In this document: positions 13,901 to 28,900 of the stretch, one piece after another
Position numbering within the stretch: position 1 is the first letter of the stretch
Layout: the number at the start of each line of letters is the position of its first letter
Assembly: GCA_023055355.1 (NCBI GenBank)
Contig: JALJCS010000001.1
Span: forward strand, 68,923,381 to 68,987,380
Direction: 5' to 3'
DNA: 64,000 nucleotides
Source: Agelaius tricolor
Taxonomy: Eukaryota > Chordata > Aves > Passeriformes > Icteridae
The notes under the pieces: generated by a model
Told to the model about the DNA's origin: nothing
What the model saw: only the letters and a program-made list of their open reading frames with translations
The model's database searches: none
Position numbers and translations under genes: made by a program

Positions 13901-16900
13901 TTTTACTTATTTTCTCTTGACAAATCCTTGACCATGCAATGGGAAATGTAAATACAAGGGCAATTCATACATAACAATTAATGGGCTGCAATAAAAAGGC
14001 AGTAAAATATTTTGTTATATGAGATTCTGCTGAAACCATGAATCACAAGACCAAAATAAATTCCAGATAGATTACTGCTGTTCTTATGTTCTGCTTGAGT
14101 TTTTGTTATTGTATTGAAGTGTTCCAAGAATATTTTAATCTTTAAAATAATATATTTTAAAAGGCCAATTAAACCTTGAAAGAGGTTTAAAGATGTTAGA
14201 TTAGAAATTGGGCTTTTTAAAAAGCCACTTGTGCTGGCAATAAAAATGTTGCTTTCTCAAGTTTGAAAAAATATAAAACGTCATTTATTCTTCATTGTAA
14301 GTGGTAGGAGATATTTACTTTTTGATATGTTCAAGCTGACAGTGTAACTGGAGTCCACAATCAATCCCTGATAGCTGCAAAGCCTTTTTAGCAACAGCCT
14401 GACAGAGTGCTAAAAATTCCACAGGGCTGTGGAGAGATTTGTAACTAATAATTAACTTTAGTTGCCCCGCTGTTCTTAATACATCTCCTAAATGTCACCC
14501 TCTCTAGACATTGATGTACAATGGCCCTTCTGGGCAACTCTGGCCTCACTGACTCATGACCAAGCTTTGAACAAGTAATTTCAGCAGAGGTGTTCTCACT
14601 CTTCTCTGGAAACAGAGGTGTTTCCACTTCATATTTTATTTGTTCAAATTTCACCAGTGCAAGAAAAGCCTTTTCCAGCTACTGAAAGGAAAATCAGTCC
14701 AATAAGTTCTTCATATTGGTTTGAATACCCACACACAATCCTAAGTATAATAATTTCACGAGTCTTGGGAGGGGGGTTGTACATTTTGAAGATTCTTCTT
14801 TCAAAAGTCCTTTCTTTTTCCCCAGCATGTAACTGTGGAGGCAGAATGTGTGACAGCCAGACTGGAGAATGCCTTGCAGACAGTCCTGAAGTTTCTACTG
14901 ACACAGACTGCCCAACCATCAGTAAGAACATTATCATAAAAACACCAATAATTAATGTTGCTCTTATATTTAGAAGCTTACAAATAGTAACTTAAGAGCT
15001 TGGTACTCCAGTGGGCTCAGGATTTTGATGGTGGTCCCACAGGGCACTTAAGTGTGTGAATATACACAATGTCCTGCTGATTGAGTACTTCAGCATGTTC
15101 TCACACACTTGTCTGAGTACAGGCATGTTTCCAACTCTGTGATGCAGACTACACATTCAGGTCCAAACTGCAGAGCAGCAGGGAAGTATCACCAAAGATA
15201 CTTCCATAGACCTTGAGACACACTGCCTGAAAAATAATATTCTGGCCCTAAAACCTGTCCTCACAACTTTACCTGTGACATCTTGCATATAATTTATGGT
15301 TTTCTAGTTGTGGTTTAACTCCATCAACAACACAGCCAAACACTCCAGCAGAAACAGTGAGAGAATCAGAAGGCTAAAAGCCAGAAAAATTGTGCACACA
15401 CAAGCCACGCACACTTTGCAAACAAAGCAAAACAATTAATTCATTCACTACTTCCCATGGGCAGGCAGGCATTCAGCCATCTCCAGGAGACCCGAACCCC
15501 ACCACTCATAATATTTACTCAGGAAGACAAATGATATCACTCCAAATGTCCCCCCTGCCTTCCTCCTTCTTTTCCCCACTGTGTTTACTGAGCATGATGT
15601 CACACGGTCTGGAATATCCCTTTGGTCAGCTGGGGTCACCTGTCCTGGCTGTGTCTTCTCCCAGTTTCCAGCACATCCCTAGTCTCATCACCAGCATGGC
15701 AGTACAAAAAGCAGAAAGGGTCTTGGTTCTGTGTAAACCCTGCTCAGCAACAACAAAAACATCTCCACATTATCAACCCTGTGTTCAGCACAAATCCAAA
15801 AAATTGGCCCCATACCAGCTGCTGAAATTAACTGTGCAGAAAATTACCCCAGTCAAAGCCAGTACAACATCTAACATAGATTGCTGCTGTTGACAACCTG
15901 GCATTTATCCATCAGTCAGTTCCTTGCCCACTATCTCCCATACCCTAATGACAGGAAGCCTGGGGAGTTTCCAGGAGTACTATGTTGTAGCTATTGGTAA
16001 CCACAGGTATTTTTTAAATGTTTGTGTATTTATACCTGTATATAATGCAGAGTGTGTAGCATGCATGCATTCTTGAACCAACTCCCAAGAAGAGAGGTCA
16101 TGTGCCTGAAGAGCAACCAGAAGGAAAACATTTGGGATCTGCTAAAATATCAAGCAAAAGTGTCTGTCTTGCATTCAGTGTTAGCACCAGTGTCACTATA
16201 AACAAGGTGGCACTGCAATCATTCAGCAGGAGCAAGGATATAATTCTGCCAAAGCACTTTCCAAGCACATTATAACATTATAACTTTTAGAAGTTGTCGT
16301 CGTAACCAAGTAGGTGGTCAAGAGCCCATGTGCTGGACATCCTTATTTCTCATACCACCAAATTCTAAATATCAAGTTTGAGGTTCTGACAAAATGCAGT
16401 TGGTTTTGTTTGGCCTTCATCTGTTGTCCTTCAGGCCACAAACATGTAGCGCCTAGGGAATAGCCAGGAAATACCTCTCCCTCGCTCCCAACTGATTACA
16501 GAATCCCTGTGTCAGCCTCTTTGAGCAGTCCCATCTGGTGCTGCTCAGCTAGAAATGTCATAACTGTACTGTAGAAGTAACGTTGGAAGTGGAAGGATGA
16601 AAGTGAAAGAAAAGAGGTATCCACCAGCAAGCATCAGTGACAGAGTGAACACCATGGGTCAAGAGCACTATTACATGAATTTAAGATGCTTGCTGTAGCT
16701 GACACAAACACTAAAGAAAAATTATGCTGTCTTATTTTCTTATCAGGCTGTGATAAATGCATTTGGGATTTGACAGATGACATCCGGTTGTCAGTTCTGA
16801 CAATCGACGAAAGCAAAGCCACTTTACTGAGCATTTCTACAGGTGTTGCAGCTCAAAGGCGTTTGAATGACCTGAACCTCACTACCACTCATCTCCAGGT

Positions 16901-19900
16901 ACAAACATTGATGATTTTTCATTTTTTTTCATGTAGTTTGAATCTTTGAATGTCCACTCCATTCCTGTAAATTTCAATCTCTGCCCTCACTAGAGAAGGA
17001 GTTTATTTTCAGATGCACTGACTTTTTTTCCCACACACAGGAGGCAATGTCCAAAAAGAAGAATCATGCTACGCTTTGGACCATCCAGGTTGATGATGCT
17101 GCAGATGAGATGAATGATCTTGTCAGAGAAGCAGAAACACTTGATGAACAGGTTTGTTTACAGCCTTCTGCCAAAGCTCTGAGGGTTTGCACTTTGTCAT
17201 ATTCACCTGTTGGCATAAGAGGCAAGTACAGAATAGTCCCAGTTGGAATAGACCTAAAATGATCATCTGGTCCAGCTGTCTGAGCAATACAGGACCCACC
17301 AAAAGTTAAAGCATCTTATTAAGGGCATTGTTCAAATGCCTCTTAAATCCTGACAGATGTGGGGCATCAACCATCTCTCTAGAAAACCTGTTCCAGTGTT
17401 TGACCCTCTTCATAAAAAAACATTTCTTAACATCTACTCTGACACCTTCTATTTCTATTTCTATTTTTTTTAACTTTCTACTTTAAATAGGAATTAAAAG
17501 CATAAATTAATTATCAAGTCTTCTTCGCAGAAAAGGAAGGAGGTAAAAAGTGTGTTGAGTGTGGTTGGAGGTTTGCCACCAGTCACAAAAATCTTCCCCT
17601 CAGGATCGGAGTTCCCACCTACCCCCTACAAAACGTGTTTGATCTGGGATAGACACATTGCCTTTCTCATTCACATTTTGATTTTTAAGTGAAGTAACCA
17701 ACATTAAACTAATGCAGATTGATTTTGGGAGCATTTGTACTATATCTATTTTACTTGTATGCTCTCTTAAAATTAAATTAATCCTGATTGGACATTTCAA
17801 AATATATTTCAAAACTGACAGTTTAAAAGATTTTTCATGTACCCACTGAGATGGGAGCTTGATCAGCACTCAAGATATTTTTAATACAATTACAATCATA
17901 AATGTTGCATCCACATCCAGCTGCCAGGTTGTAAAATTAAGGTTATCAGCTCTCATCTCCCACAACACTTCCATTGCATCCTAGAAGAATATGATATATG
18001 CTATATGTTAAGAGAAGAAATAGGGTTCAAAATTGCTTATCCTCTATTTTAAAAAGATGATATTAAACATCTTTCTGTTGCTGCAATATACATATATTAG
18101 TAAAAAACATCACTCTATGTTATTATAAAAGATAGCCACAGCTGCCATACAACTCGATTGTATTTTGTGCTTATTGCAAAGTGCCAGACCTTATATTCCC
18201 TTTACCAATTCCTTCACAAGACAAATTAAAATAATACCTTAAACTAAAACTCAAATATAGGAGCAGGCAGGGGGCAAAAAAGGAACACAAAGGAAAGTGG
18301 AAGAGAAAATGTAGGTTTGTGTGTTTTTAATCAACACTTGCTTAGCAGAAAGGGCACATAAAATTTATACAGACTATGTTCAAGAGAGCTTTTATTAAAT
18401 CAACTCACACTCACAACTCCATACCTGTGAATATCTGTCTGAGCTCATGTGCCTCAGTGTCCCTCTCTGTAGCTGGTGGGCAGACTGATTAAGGCATTTG
18501 GTTTTCTATGAATATTTAGTGAGTTTGGATAATAACATTTCATTTGCAGTACTGTCTGGGGAATTCTTTCCTCATTCTTCAGTTTTACTGTCCCTGAGCA
18601 AATAAATTCAGCATTTCCTCCAGTCTTTTCTCCCTGGTTACTGCTAATGCTAGTTCCACATCAATACTTGTGGTTGCTTGTAAGGCAGGGAGATAATAAC
18701 CCCAGACTCTGACAGTGGAAGACCACAATAGTAACTCTGAATATATTGAGCTTTTGGTATTTCAGAGTACATTTATGGAAAATGGGTGCTAGGGCCTTGA
18801 GTGGGTTTTGCAGAGACACCCAGCATTTTCTGTTCAGAGCATTTTATGTGCATGTCCCTACATCTAGGGGATGGGCTGCTGCAGATTCTGATCCAAAACA
18901 CAAAGGCAGGGTGAATGGACCGACTGTAGGCAAATCTCCCTGCTAAATACAGCTCCTGTAACTACCTGTAACTCCAAAGTCTGCATGGGATGAGCTTTGA
19001 GTGAAACAGCACGTAGCTTGATCATGAATATTTGGAAGATGGGAACCAGAAACATTTCTACTAACCCTTACACTTACTTTATCAGTCTCATAACCCTTAT
19101 AATTTGTTTTATCATTATGCCCATCCCTTTTAGTAGTGCTGCCCTCCCTGGCCCTACCTTCAAACGCCACCTGGGGCCTCCACAAACCCTAAGTAAGGGA
19201 ATACAATGCAGAGTGCTGCCCCCAACACAATGCAGTACAGGACCATGTCTGTGCTCTTCAGAGTATTTTCAATCCTTGGGCTTTTCCTTTTCTTTAACAA
19301 GTTGCAGGGCTGGGGACCTCACTTGAGGGAGACACAGATCTAAAAAGAGTTGGGAGCTTGACACCTTTTTCCTCATTCTATTTGCTTACTCAGGAAATGC
19401 CATACCTAGCAACAAAATGAGCCAGCCCCACTGAATGCCTCAGGAGACTCAGTAGATAGAGTTTTACAACTGTACATAATTTATGAAAATTTTATTGCAG
19501 CAAATGATGGATAAATATGAGACAGGATTTAATCTCTCACTCTGCAATTCTGAAAACACTGACAAGACAGATCTTCACTTTGAACACCTTTAAATACTAC
19601 TTTATATGATAAAAAGGACTTCCACGTACTCACCGGGAGAAAGCAAAATGTGTGTTTATATTGCTCACCCTCACATCTGAAAAGAAATCTAATGTTTACC
19701 TCTCATGGTTTATTCATAGGGAAATGAGGCATCCAGCAAAGGCCGCCTGGTACAGAAGGAAACCACGGAGATCAACAGCCGTGCTTCCCAGCTTGTGCAG
19801 CAGCTCAATGATATAAGAGATAACATTGAAGGTAAAAAGATTCATTCCTGGTTCATCTCAGTGTCAAGAATGTATTAATGAAGCCTTCATGTATTAGTGG

Positions 19901-22900
19901 ATCATCAAGAATTTTTACTGTCCTATATATCAAAGGAAAATCTTCTGATATATTGGACAATATGTAATTTATGGCAACAGTGAACACCCTCTCAAGCTCA
20001 ACTGCACTCAAAAAAAATTTCCTAGTCAGAGATAATCATCTTCATCTGGAATATATATGACATACCATTATCATCCTGAAATATAAAAATGAGATTAAAC
20101 CAACTGCAGCCTCTTCTTCAGTACCTGCAGAAAGCAATGAAATCAATGTACTCAAAAACACCCCTGTCCCCTGTACACCTGTGACATGAAAGTCTCCATC
20201 CTGCTGCAGAATAGATTTCCCCCAGTCTTCAGCAAAGCCAACAGTAGGCAAAACCTGTCCATGGCACCAGAATAGAAATGCTGACTGGTAGCTGAGGTTA
20301 AACAGCCTTTTTCCAATTGAAAATATTTGATTAATAGACCTGATTAGTTCTATCTTGTCAGTTATTGCAAGCCATCTGGCAGCTTGTGTAAGGAAGAGTG
20401 GATACATATCAACTGTTATCCTTGCTTATCCTTACCTCCATGGGTGCTACATTACTTTCTCTCAGGAAACATGGTTAATATGTCCTATCACAAAAAAGAC
20501 CCAGGCTAAGACCATATAGTATGTTTTATTTGTACTGTCTTTTTACACCTCTGGTGCTAAAAATCCATTGACTATCTGGGCATCTATCACATTTTATTTC
20601 TAGAATTTTTGAGTAAAAGTGTCAGCATGAGCCTCACTGTACGTCACTAACAATCATGGTTGATGTCTGTGTATCATCTTTTTGTATCATTAATTGGTTT
20701 GGAGCAGGACAGGAACCACATAAGGCAGATATGCATTTAATTTGGCACACAAATAGCACAATTGCATTAAGCTGTTATAGAAGAAAAAATCTTCATGGCT
20801 GGGAATAGAATGAAAACAGTTGGAAACAAGTAGGTGAAAATTATTTTCACTATGCTCAAAACTGTTCTTCTACAGAGGCATCACCCATGTGTGCACACAC
20901 ACGTGCCAGCAAAAGGAAAAAGAAATCCATGGTCATCATCAGTTTCTGCTCAGTATGAGCCTTTAAAGCTCCACTAATGAGCTCAGGGCCCAGCAAGAGC
21001 AGGCATAGAGACACTCTGCCAAAGAATCAGTGGTGCCACAATTATACACCCATTTTTTATAAAAATCTTCCATAAGAATAATGCTGGTTTTGCCAACTTT
21101 GTTTACCCACAAAGCTAGTGACAAGCACTAGCCAAAGGCACGCACGTCACAGGACATAGAAGAGGAGGTGATTGGTATTCAAGGCCAGGGAGTGAGAAGT
21201 GAGTAAACTTTGTAATGATTACACTGGGAATGGGTAAATTCAATTTCAGCTGCAGGGATACAACAACGTTTTTTGATCTGAGACCAAAACCTTAAAATAG
21301 TATCTATCTCCAAACCAGCTAGGCAGCATCAGGCCAGAAGCCATATGTTACCTCCTCAGGGTGCCTCAAACTTCTGCGGATGGAAAATGAGGTTACTTCA
21401 GTCTCCTTAGCATTGTTATTATTTTATAAACAGCAGCACTTAAAAACCATGATCCTAGATGAAAGTCCCGGCCTGATACATGCCACAGAATCCAAAATAA
21501 AATTATTATCCCAGCCTATAAGAAATGTCAAGCCAAATAATGCACACAACCTACATCTGCTTAATCCCATCCTCTTCTGTTGAGACCTCCACACGTGACA
21601 GAATGTGTGAATTATTTACAGGTTTAATATTAAGATTGGATCAAACATAATGATTACCTACTATGGAGTTGAAGATAATCAAAACTTTATTTTGCCATCA
21701 GTATCATCACAAGTCACAAAAGTAAAAGTAGTCCACAGTATTTATTTCTCTGTAGTCATACTGAATCAACCATCTGTTCCTTTTTCCCCCTAGAAATCAG
21801 CAGCAAGTCAAAATACTATGCAATTCAACAAGAGCTGAGCCCTGAAGAAATTGCCCAGAAGCGCAGCGTGGCTGAAGAGATGCTGAAGGAGATCAAACGT
21901 CGAAAGCCTTTCACTAATCAGAGGCAACTTGCAGATGAGGAGGAAAATGCAGCAGAGGAGTGTGAGTTTTAAGTCAGTTTTTCCTTCAGCCACATGCTGA
22001 TGCTCAGCTGGCAGGTGCTGGGCAGCTCTGGGTGTACTGCTGAGCCCTGGGGAAGGACCAGCAGGCACTTGGCAAGCACCAGCTGGTGTGCTGGAGATGC
22101 TGCTGCTCCCAAATTCCAGCCCCAAGTCCCTGCTGGTGCTTGGTGCTCCTCACAGCAGAACGGGGAGGAAAAGGTCTGTGTGTCTGTGTGCGCCTGTGCA
22201 CTGCAGCACCTCAACAACAGCTGCTGAGGAAGGTTCATGGCAGGGCTGGCATTGTTCATGTGAGCATCCTCCCCCCCTGCCAGCTCTGTTATGGGGACAG
22301 CAAACACCAGCAGAGAGAGAAAAGATTTGGGAAAGCTTTGGGAAAGCATGGGAAAAAGCGGCAGCCTATTTCTCACAGCTTAGTGAATATGAGTCAGAAT
22401 ATGAGGCATAAAGACTGTCTTCTCCAGAACAGGCTGCCTAGGTTTAACAATGAAAAACACATGAAAAGCAGGCAAAGACAGACCTAGTTTCTTTTAATAA
22501 AATGTATTTCAGAGGGGGAAGTAATGGGATTAAAATGAAATAGTAAAATGGGAGGCATCTTTCCTTCTTAAAAGAGAAGGGAAAATTAAAATCTAGGTAT
22601 ATAATCCCTCAAGTGAGCTTTACAAAAGGTGTTTTACTGTCACCTGAATAACAGCAAAGAAATTGCTGTATAGGTAAGTTCTGTCAGAAATGCAAGCTTT
22701 GGATTTATTGGCCTCATTTTTCTTCCAGTGCTACAGCAAATTGAAGCATTTCATGAGAAGCACAATGACACCAGATCCCTGGTAACTGATGTGCTGGAGC
22801 AGCTCAGCGAACAGGATGTGAAGCTGTCAGACCTGGAGGAGGCATTAGGCGAGGCGCTTGACTATGTCACACAAACAGAGGATATAAACAGGGAAAACAC

Positions 22901-25900
22901 AGCCAGGCTCCAAAGGCAGGAGGTACTGTGCACTGCATTTATCATAAGTGTTGACTGTGAACACTCCATCTCTGCCACTGCTTAAAACAGTAGATTGCAC
23001 ACAATTTAGATTCAGGAATCACCACACCAAGAAAGAATTTCATGGAGCACTCAGCAGGATGAGTTTGACTCTTCAGTTCTAAGAAACAGCTTGTAGAAGT
23101 GCAAGGTACTATTATCTATTTGTAGAGAGACAATAAATGAGAAGTTTGCGCATGTCATGCCTCATCAGACTGAGGAAGAGATGGATATTTATGCCTAGAG
23201 TAGAAAGGCACATTACAGTAAAATTCAAGAAACTTGAAATTTCAGGTAGCATGGCTGCTACAAATATTGTGGTGGGATTATTTCATCCAATTTTGTCCTG
23301 ACATAATATGAGAGGGCCTCATGTTCACACAACTAATTCTGTTCTAAGAAAACAATTACTTATAAAGACCCTGCACTGTATTTGTGCCCTGGGCTGAGTG
23401 CATCCATATTGTCTGATCCAAACTTCCTCTGAACCACTTTAAACAAAATGCATCCCCACTTTTTCAGGAGTTGACAGTTGTCCTTGAGTCTCCAGGCACA
23501 AATCCATTGTTGCACAAATCCATCCAACTGCTCCACAATAGGTACCTTGAAATTGGGTTTCCTACTTGCTAGGAGAACTTCCTAGCTTAGCTATAAGGCT
23601 ACAACAGTTTTCCCCTGTGTCTTGTCCAAATGAACAGTTTCAGGGTTCTGAACAAAGTAAAGCTTCCACTTAGGAAGACAGCTCAGAAGTGACCTGTCCC
23701 CTTCTCTTCAGAGCAGTTCTGTGATTCTTTCCCTCTTTTCATAAATTTATTTTAAGGGATTCAAAACCAAAATATCGCACCTAAAACTTCTAATTTATTT
23801 TTTCAGCAAGGAAAATAATTACAAAGAGAACAATCTGGGGCCTTTCAAATCAAACTGTTTTCATTTCAATGGCAGAAATTGTTTGTATTCTGGAGGAGAG
23901 AGCATTAGTAAGCAATTTTGTGATTTGAAGAATGACCCCACAAATCATTCTTTGAAGATCATTGAAGAATGATCCCACAAATTCAGGCCAACATCTGTGT
24001 TTCAGAGCATCAGTGGCAGAGTTTTGAGTTCTTGAAATTTGCCGTGCTAGAAGTTCATGCTGATACGGAAGGTCTAAGAATTCAATAGAGAAATCAGGCA
24101 TGCTCCTCCAGTGAATCCTTTCACAAGAGCTTGAGATCCTTAAGTACAAAACCTCTTCTGTTCTTCCATTGTTCCATAATTACAGTGCCAAGCCACAGCT
24201 TGTCTCACAGTTATGAAGCAAAGCCTGAAGCGTGTAGTCGTATTTGTTCACTGTTCTTAACCATTTGGATCTCCATTATTCCTCACAATGAAAGCAGATT
24301 CTATACAAAAGAAATTGTTCACTGACAATCTTTACTGCTTTACTACTGACAAGGAAAAGAGATCTCTGTACTGTAGATTTAAAAAAGCTCCAGAAAAATT
24401 TAGTCTCCAGATGACTATGAAAAATCCATGTTTAGTTTGTCTCTGCTGTGCACTGAATATTGCTTCATTCCTATAGCTTCTTAGTCTGTAACATAAAATT
24501 ATATTAATACTTTTTCAAATCATCCAACATTTCTTTCACAAAACAAACAAACAAAATTAATTCACATCATAAAATGTAGCAATTAGACCTGTCTTGGAAA
24601 ATCAGACTTCTGATATGTCTAAAATCTATTTAGCTCACCACTATCTTTTAATTAACTCCAGCACATTTAACAAAAAATTAACACATCAAAGCACAAATGG
24701 TATTGGATGTGATTTATGTTTTGAACTTCCTTTTTAGAAACAACATGAGAAGACAAAAGAGCAAATGGATGAAGTGAACAGCATTCTGCTCAGTGCCACA
24801 GCTATTTTGGAAGGACCACAAAAGGTCAATTCTGAGTTAAGTGAAGTAATAAAGGTAAGTGCCTCAGGAGCTTGTTTAAATGATACATCCAGATTTTTTT
24901 AAGTCATGTTTAGATCACTAATGGAAAAGCTCTCCTTCTTTATACTGCTTCAGTGAAACACTGGCTAATATTCCCTGAAAAAGTAGATGGTTTTCTTGGA
25001 TGAAAAGCTCTGTTATTACAATTTACTGTAAAAATAAATAATTCTAATATAAGGACATACTACTGTAGGCAAAGCATAATGAAAGATTATGCTGTAGAGT
25101 TCTCAATTATTTCATTATAGGCAGCTGCCAAAAGATGTTCTGGTAAAAGACTGCATTATATGCTAAATTCCTTTCCTAGTGCCTACAAGTGAGCATGGAA
25201 GAATACTAAAGATCCCAGATACCAGCATTAGAATCAGGCACTGTGTCAAACATATATAACCAGATTGTTGTATAGAAATCCTTTTCTGGAGCCATAGACT
25301 ACTATCCAGTGTTTTGAATCAGACATGGTGCTCAAGGAAATTTGTAGACATTTTCAGGGTTTGGCTTTTCTATGAGAAGATAAGGAAAATAAAACTAGGA
25401 ATTTGCTAAGTAAAATGTTTACCAAAGCTGCTTTCTTTCTTCATGACTTACTTTAAAATTTTGAAATAGCTGAAGAAAAAATAAAATCTTCTACAAGCAT
25501 TCATTTTGGTCACAGCTGCCCACTTCTTGACACAAAAGCATTTATGAAAAGTCATTAATTTTTCTTTGAAAAAATAATTTGAGAAAACAGAACAACCACT
25601 TACTTTGCAACCATCCCTGTGTTCAAGCAGTACGTTGGAGTTTTTCTCTGGTGGTTTGTGCAAAACAAATTGCTGCAATTAATCATTTTGGGTTCCACAT
25701 TGAGGATGTTCACACTGCAGGGAAGGAAGTACAAATATCATCCATTGTCCATCCTCATCAGCAACAAGTATTTTCACATTTCACCCATTCATCCTTTTTC
25801 CCTCTCTCAGTTTCATGCTTTTTCATGTATTTTGTATTTATAATCACATGTTGCCACATTATAATCTTCAAATACATTGGCAAACTTGTGTACTGGAGAG

Positions 25901-28900
25901 AAAGTGAATGCAGGCCTTTGGTCTTCCCCCAAGTATTTTATAAAAGGAAGAAACACAGCTAAGGCAAAGGAATTCCCCTTCTCCTTGCCTATACATACAC
26001 AGGTAGTATTTAGGTGGACTGATTTGCAAATTAGACTAATCCAAGATGTCTTAGCATGAGGAATCTCTCTGTGCAAGAAGGCAGAAAGGGGACTTCACTC
26101 TAAAAGACTTGTCATTGGCACAATTCTGGAGCAAACATATAGGACATATAGAAATACTTTTACCATTTCCTTTTTTATTTTATGCATGTCTCTCCAATGC
26201 CTTCTTAAGTGATTTCTGGAATTTTTGTTATTTTCATCTGCCTGCATTTGTCTCCATACTGGCATTCACCATTAGATCTTTCCTCTTTTTCTCTTAAAGA
26301 TGTAAAATAAAACAACCATAGCAGAAATAAAGGAACATTATAATAACATAAAGGGTAAAAAAACCCATAATAATCAAAATACAGACTTTATTTTTACTAC
26401 TTTCATCTTCTTTCCTCCCTTCCCTGTTTTGTTCAGAATGCATCGGGGTTCTATGCAGAAATAGATGGAGCAAAAAAGGAACTGCAAGAAAAAATAGCCA
26501 ACCTGTCCCTGTTTGATGATGAACTGGTAGAGAAGGCTATGCATCATGCACAAAACCTAAGAAGACTTGCTGATGAGCTGGATGGGTAAAATTTAACTTC
26601 AGCAGATTCTGTTCATACAAGTGCCACTTACTGAACAGCTGAAAAGACAAGCAGAAGCACAGTGACAATGAATAAGCACTAAACAAATCAGTGTTAAGTC
26701 TTGTGTAGAAGGACTTGTCATGGTCCACAGAGAGCAGCTGAAGTTGAGCTAGGCAAAATCTATGGAACTTTTTAAAGAACAAGGATATATCTTGCATCAC
26801 ATTCTCTCTAGTCTAATTGGGCATGTTCTCCTCTTCCTAGAGCAAAATAAGAAAGGTGGATTAGTGAAAAGTAAAATATCACAAGCAAAATTAAATGGGG
26901 TCTGCAGAAACTGCTCATGTCAGTAAGTTCATTTACATGAAAAAAATGCTTAGCATTACAGGGCACAAAACAAGCTTCCAGATAATTTTATTCCAAGAAC
27001 AGTTTTACAGATGGAGCAGTTCTGATGCTTAGTAGGTTCTGTCCCAATGAAACTGGCTCACAACAATATCAAAAACTTATTGTATGTCTTTATATTTTGC
27101 TGGAAGATACTAAATGCATCAATATTGCACCAATTTACTAAAAAATCTAGGTAAATTTAATTTTTTTTTTTTTGCAATTGGGACTATCCATGGAAAAAAT
27201 CACTGCTGTAAATGAATTCTTAAATAAAATATGTCACCAAATTCTACCTTAAGTAATATCATAGGCATATGCTTTTGGAAGATAAGCTTACAAATACTCT
27301 TCAAGTATATTATCTAAATACCAGTTGTTTCTTAATATTCATATGCCCTAGATAGGAGATTAAAATAGAGAAAAAAATAACAGATGGCCTTCTTTTATGC
27401 AATTGTATAAAGCTGACATCTGAAACTGTTCTATAATGACACACAAACTGCAGAAACATAAAAACCAAAGAGTATGTTCAGTCTGAGATCAGCTAACTGG
27501 GGACAACAGACCAACTTGAAAGAAAATACCCCATATAGCTACTCTTCCTCCCTTACCAAAATAATTTAAAAATTATTACCAAGTCCAACACATAAGGAAT
27601 TTCACAAAAAAGCAAACAGAAGTAATTACAAAATACCCAGATGGAATAATGCTGACTCCGTTATTTGTAGAGAAGATTGTCCTGCAGTGAAACTTTAATT
27701 CTTTAAAACATTTAGCCTGTCTTCAAAACATCTTGGTTTTATAGGTTTGCTTTATTAGCCTGTTAGGCTTTTATTTGACTGAGTTTATTGTTTTGCCTTA
27801 AGGGACTTAAGCAGAAAATTCTTGCAATAATGCTGAATCTGGAAATTTAATAATCTCTCGGTGTGCAAACACTTTGAAGTGAATGCACACATGTGCAAAC
27901 ACATCTATATTTAGAATCTATTTCTAAAATATACTTTGAAATCTGCTTATCACAAAAACATTAAAAAATAATATCAATTCAAAATGGTTAACAGATGAAT
28001 GTTGAGCCCTGAACTATCCTCTGTTTGGAACCTTCCCTGAAGACCAGTTATCACCTAATACGCAGATCAAAACCATGCCATTAAAGGTTTCTTTCAGTAT
28101 AACTTTCTGCAAATTCTCATGGCTAAGGGTAGTTCTTCATCTGATTATCCCCCTTTTCCCACTTATCTTTGGAAAATATAAACAGGACAGTGACACAGCT
28201 ATCCTGGGCAATGGAACACATAGGTCTTTCCATTCATGGATGGGAATTATTCCTAAAGAAGGAGACCTGTTATTCTGTTAATTTATGGAATATCTAATCT
28301 AGAAAAAAAAAAAAAAGAAAGAAAGAAAGTAAAAGCTGAGTAGTCATTTGTTGCTGCTCACATAAATGTTAAGGGCAAAATTCTTAGAGTTAAATGGCAG
28401 GGAAGACTCTTCTATCCAAACAGTTTTCACCTGCTTCAGATTGGTCAAACACAACGAAGAGAATACCAGTTAGGCCAAGTACATTTATGTGCGTGATTAT
28501 GTAGTCAGAAACTAATTTGATTCAGTTTGGTTTCTTTCACCTTTTGCTCTCTTTTTAACAGGAATTTGTATGGTGTTGATTCAAATGGTTTGGTACAAAG
28601 GGCAATCAATGCTTCAAATGTGTATGAAAACATTGCTGGTTATATAGAAGAAGCCAATGAAGTTGCATTGTTGGCACTGAACACAACAAACCGGGTCAAG
28701 GATGTAAGTAATTTTCATACTAGCTTTCACTTTACAATGTTTCAGAGACTCCAGGCACCTAAGTGTAAAGAAAAAACAAATTTATCTTAACTGGCAGTAT
28801 TGAACTTCTCACTGCACAATTTTTCCCTTTATTATTTCCTGAATTAAATCCCATGTAGTTAATTATTCTTCCAGTCTGAAGTCTCCTGGTATTTAAAAGA

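Noticed and set aside
15390..15893. 167-codon open frame in intron 4
   Set aside because: It runs through the antisense LTR, which is non-coding.
23850..24149. 99-codon antisense ORF in intron 9
   Set aside because: It reads somewhat like a protein but has no recognised family, and it includes a non-coding direct repeat.
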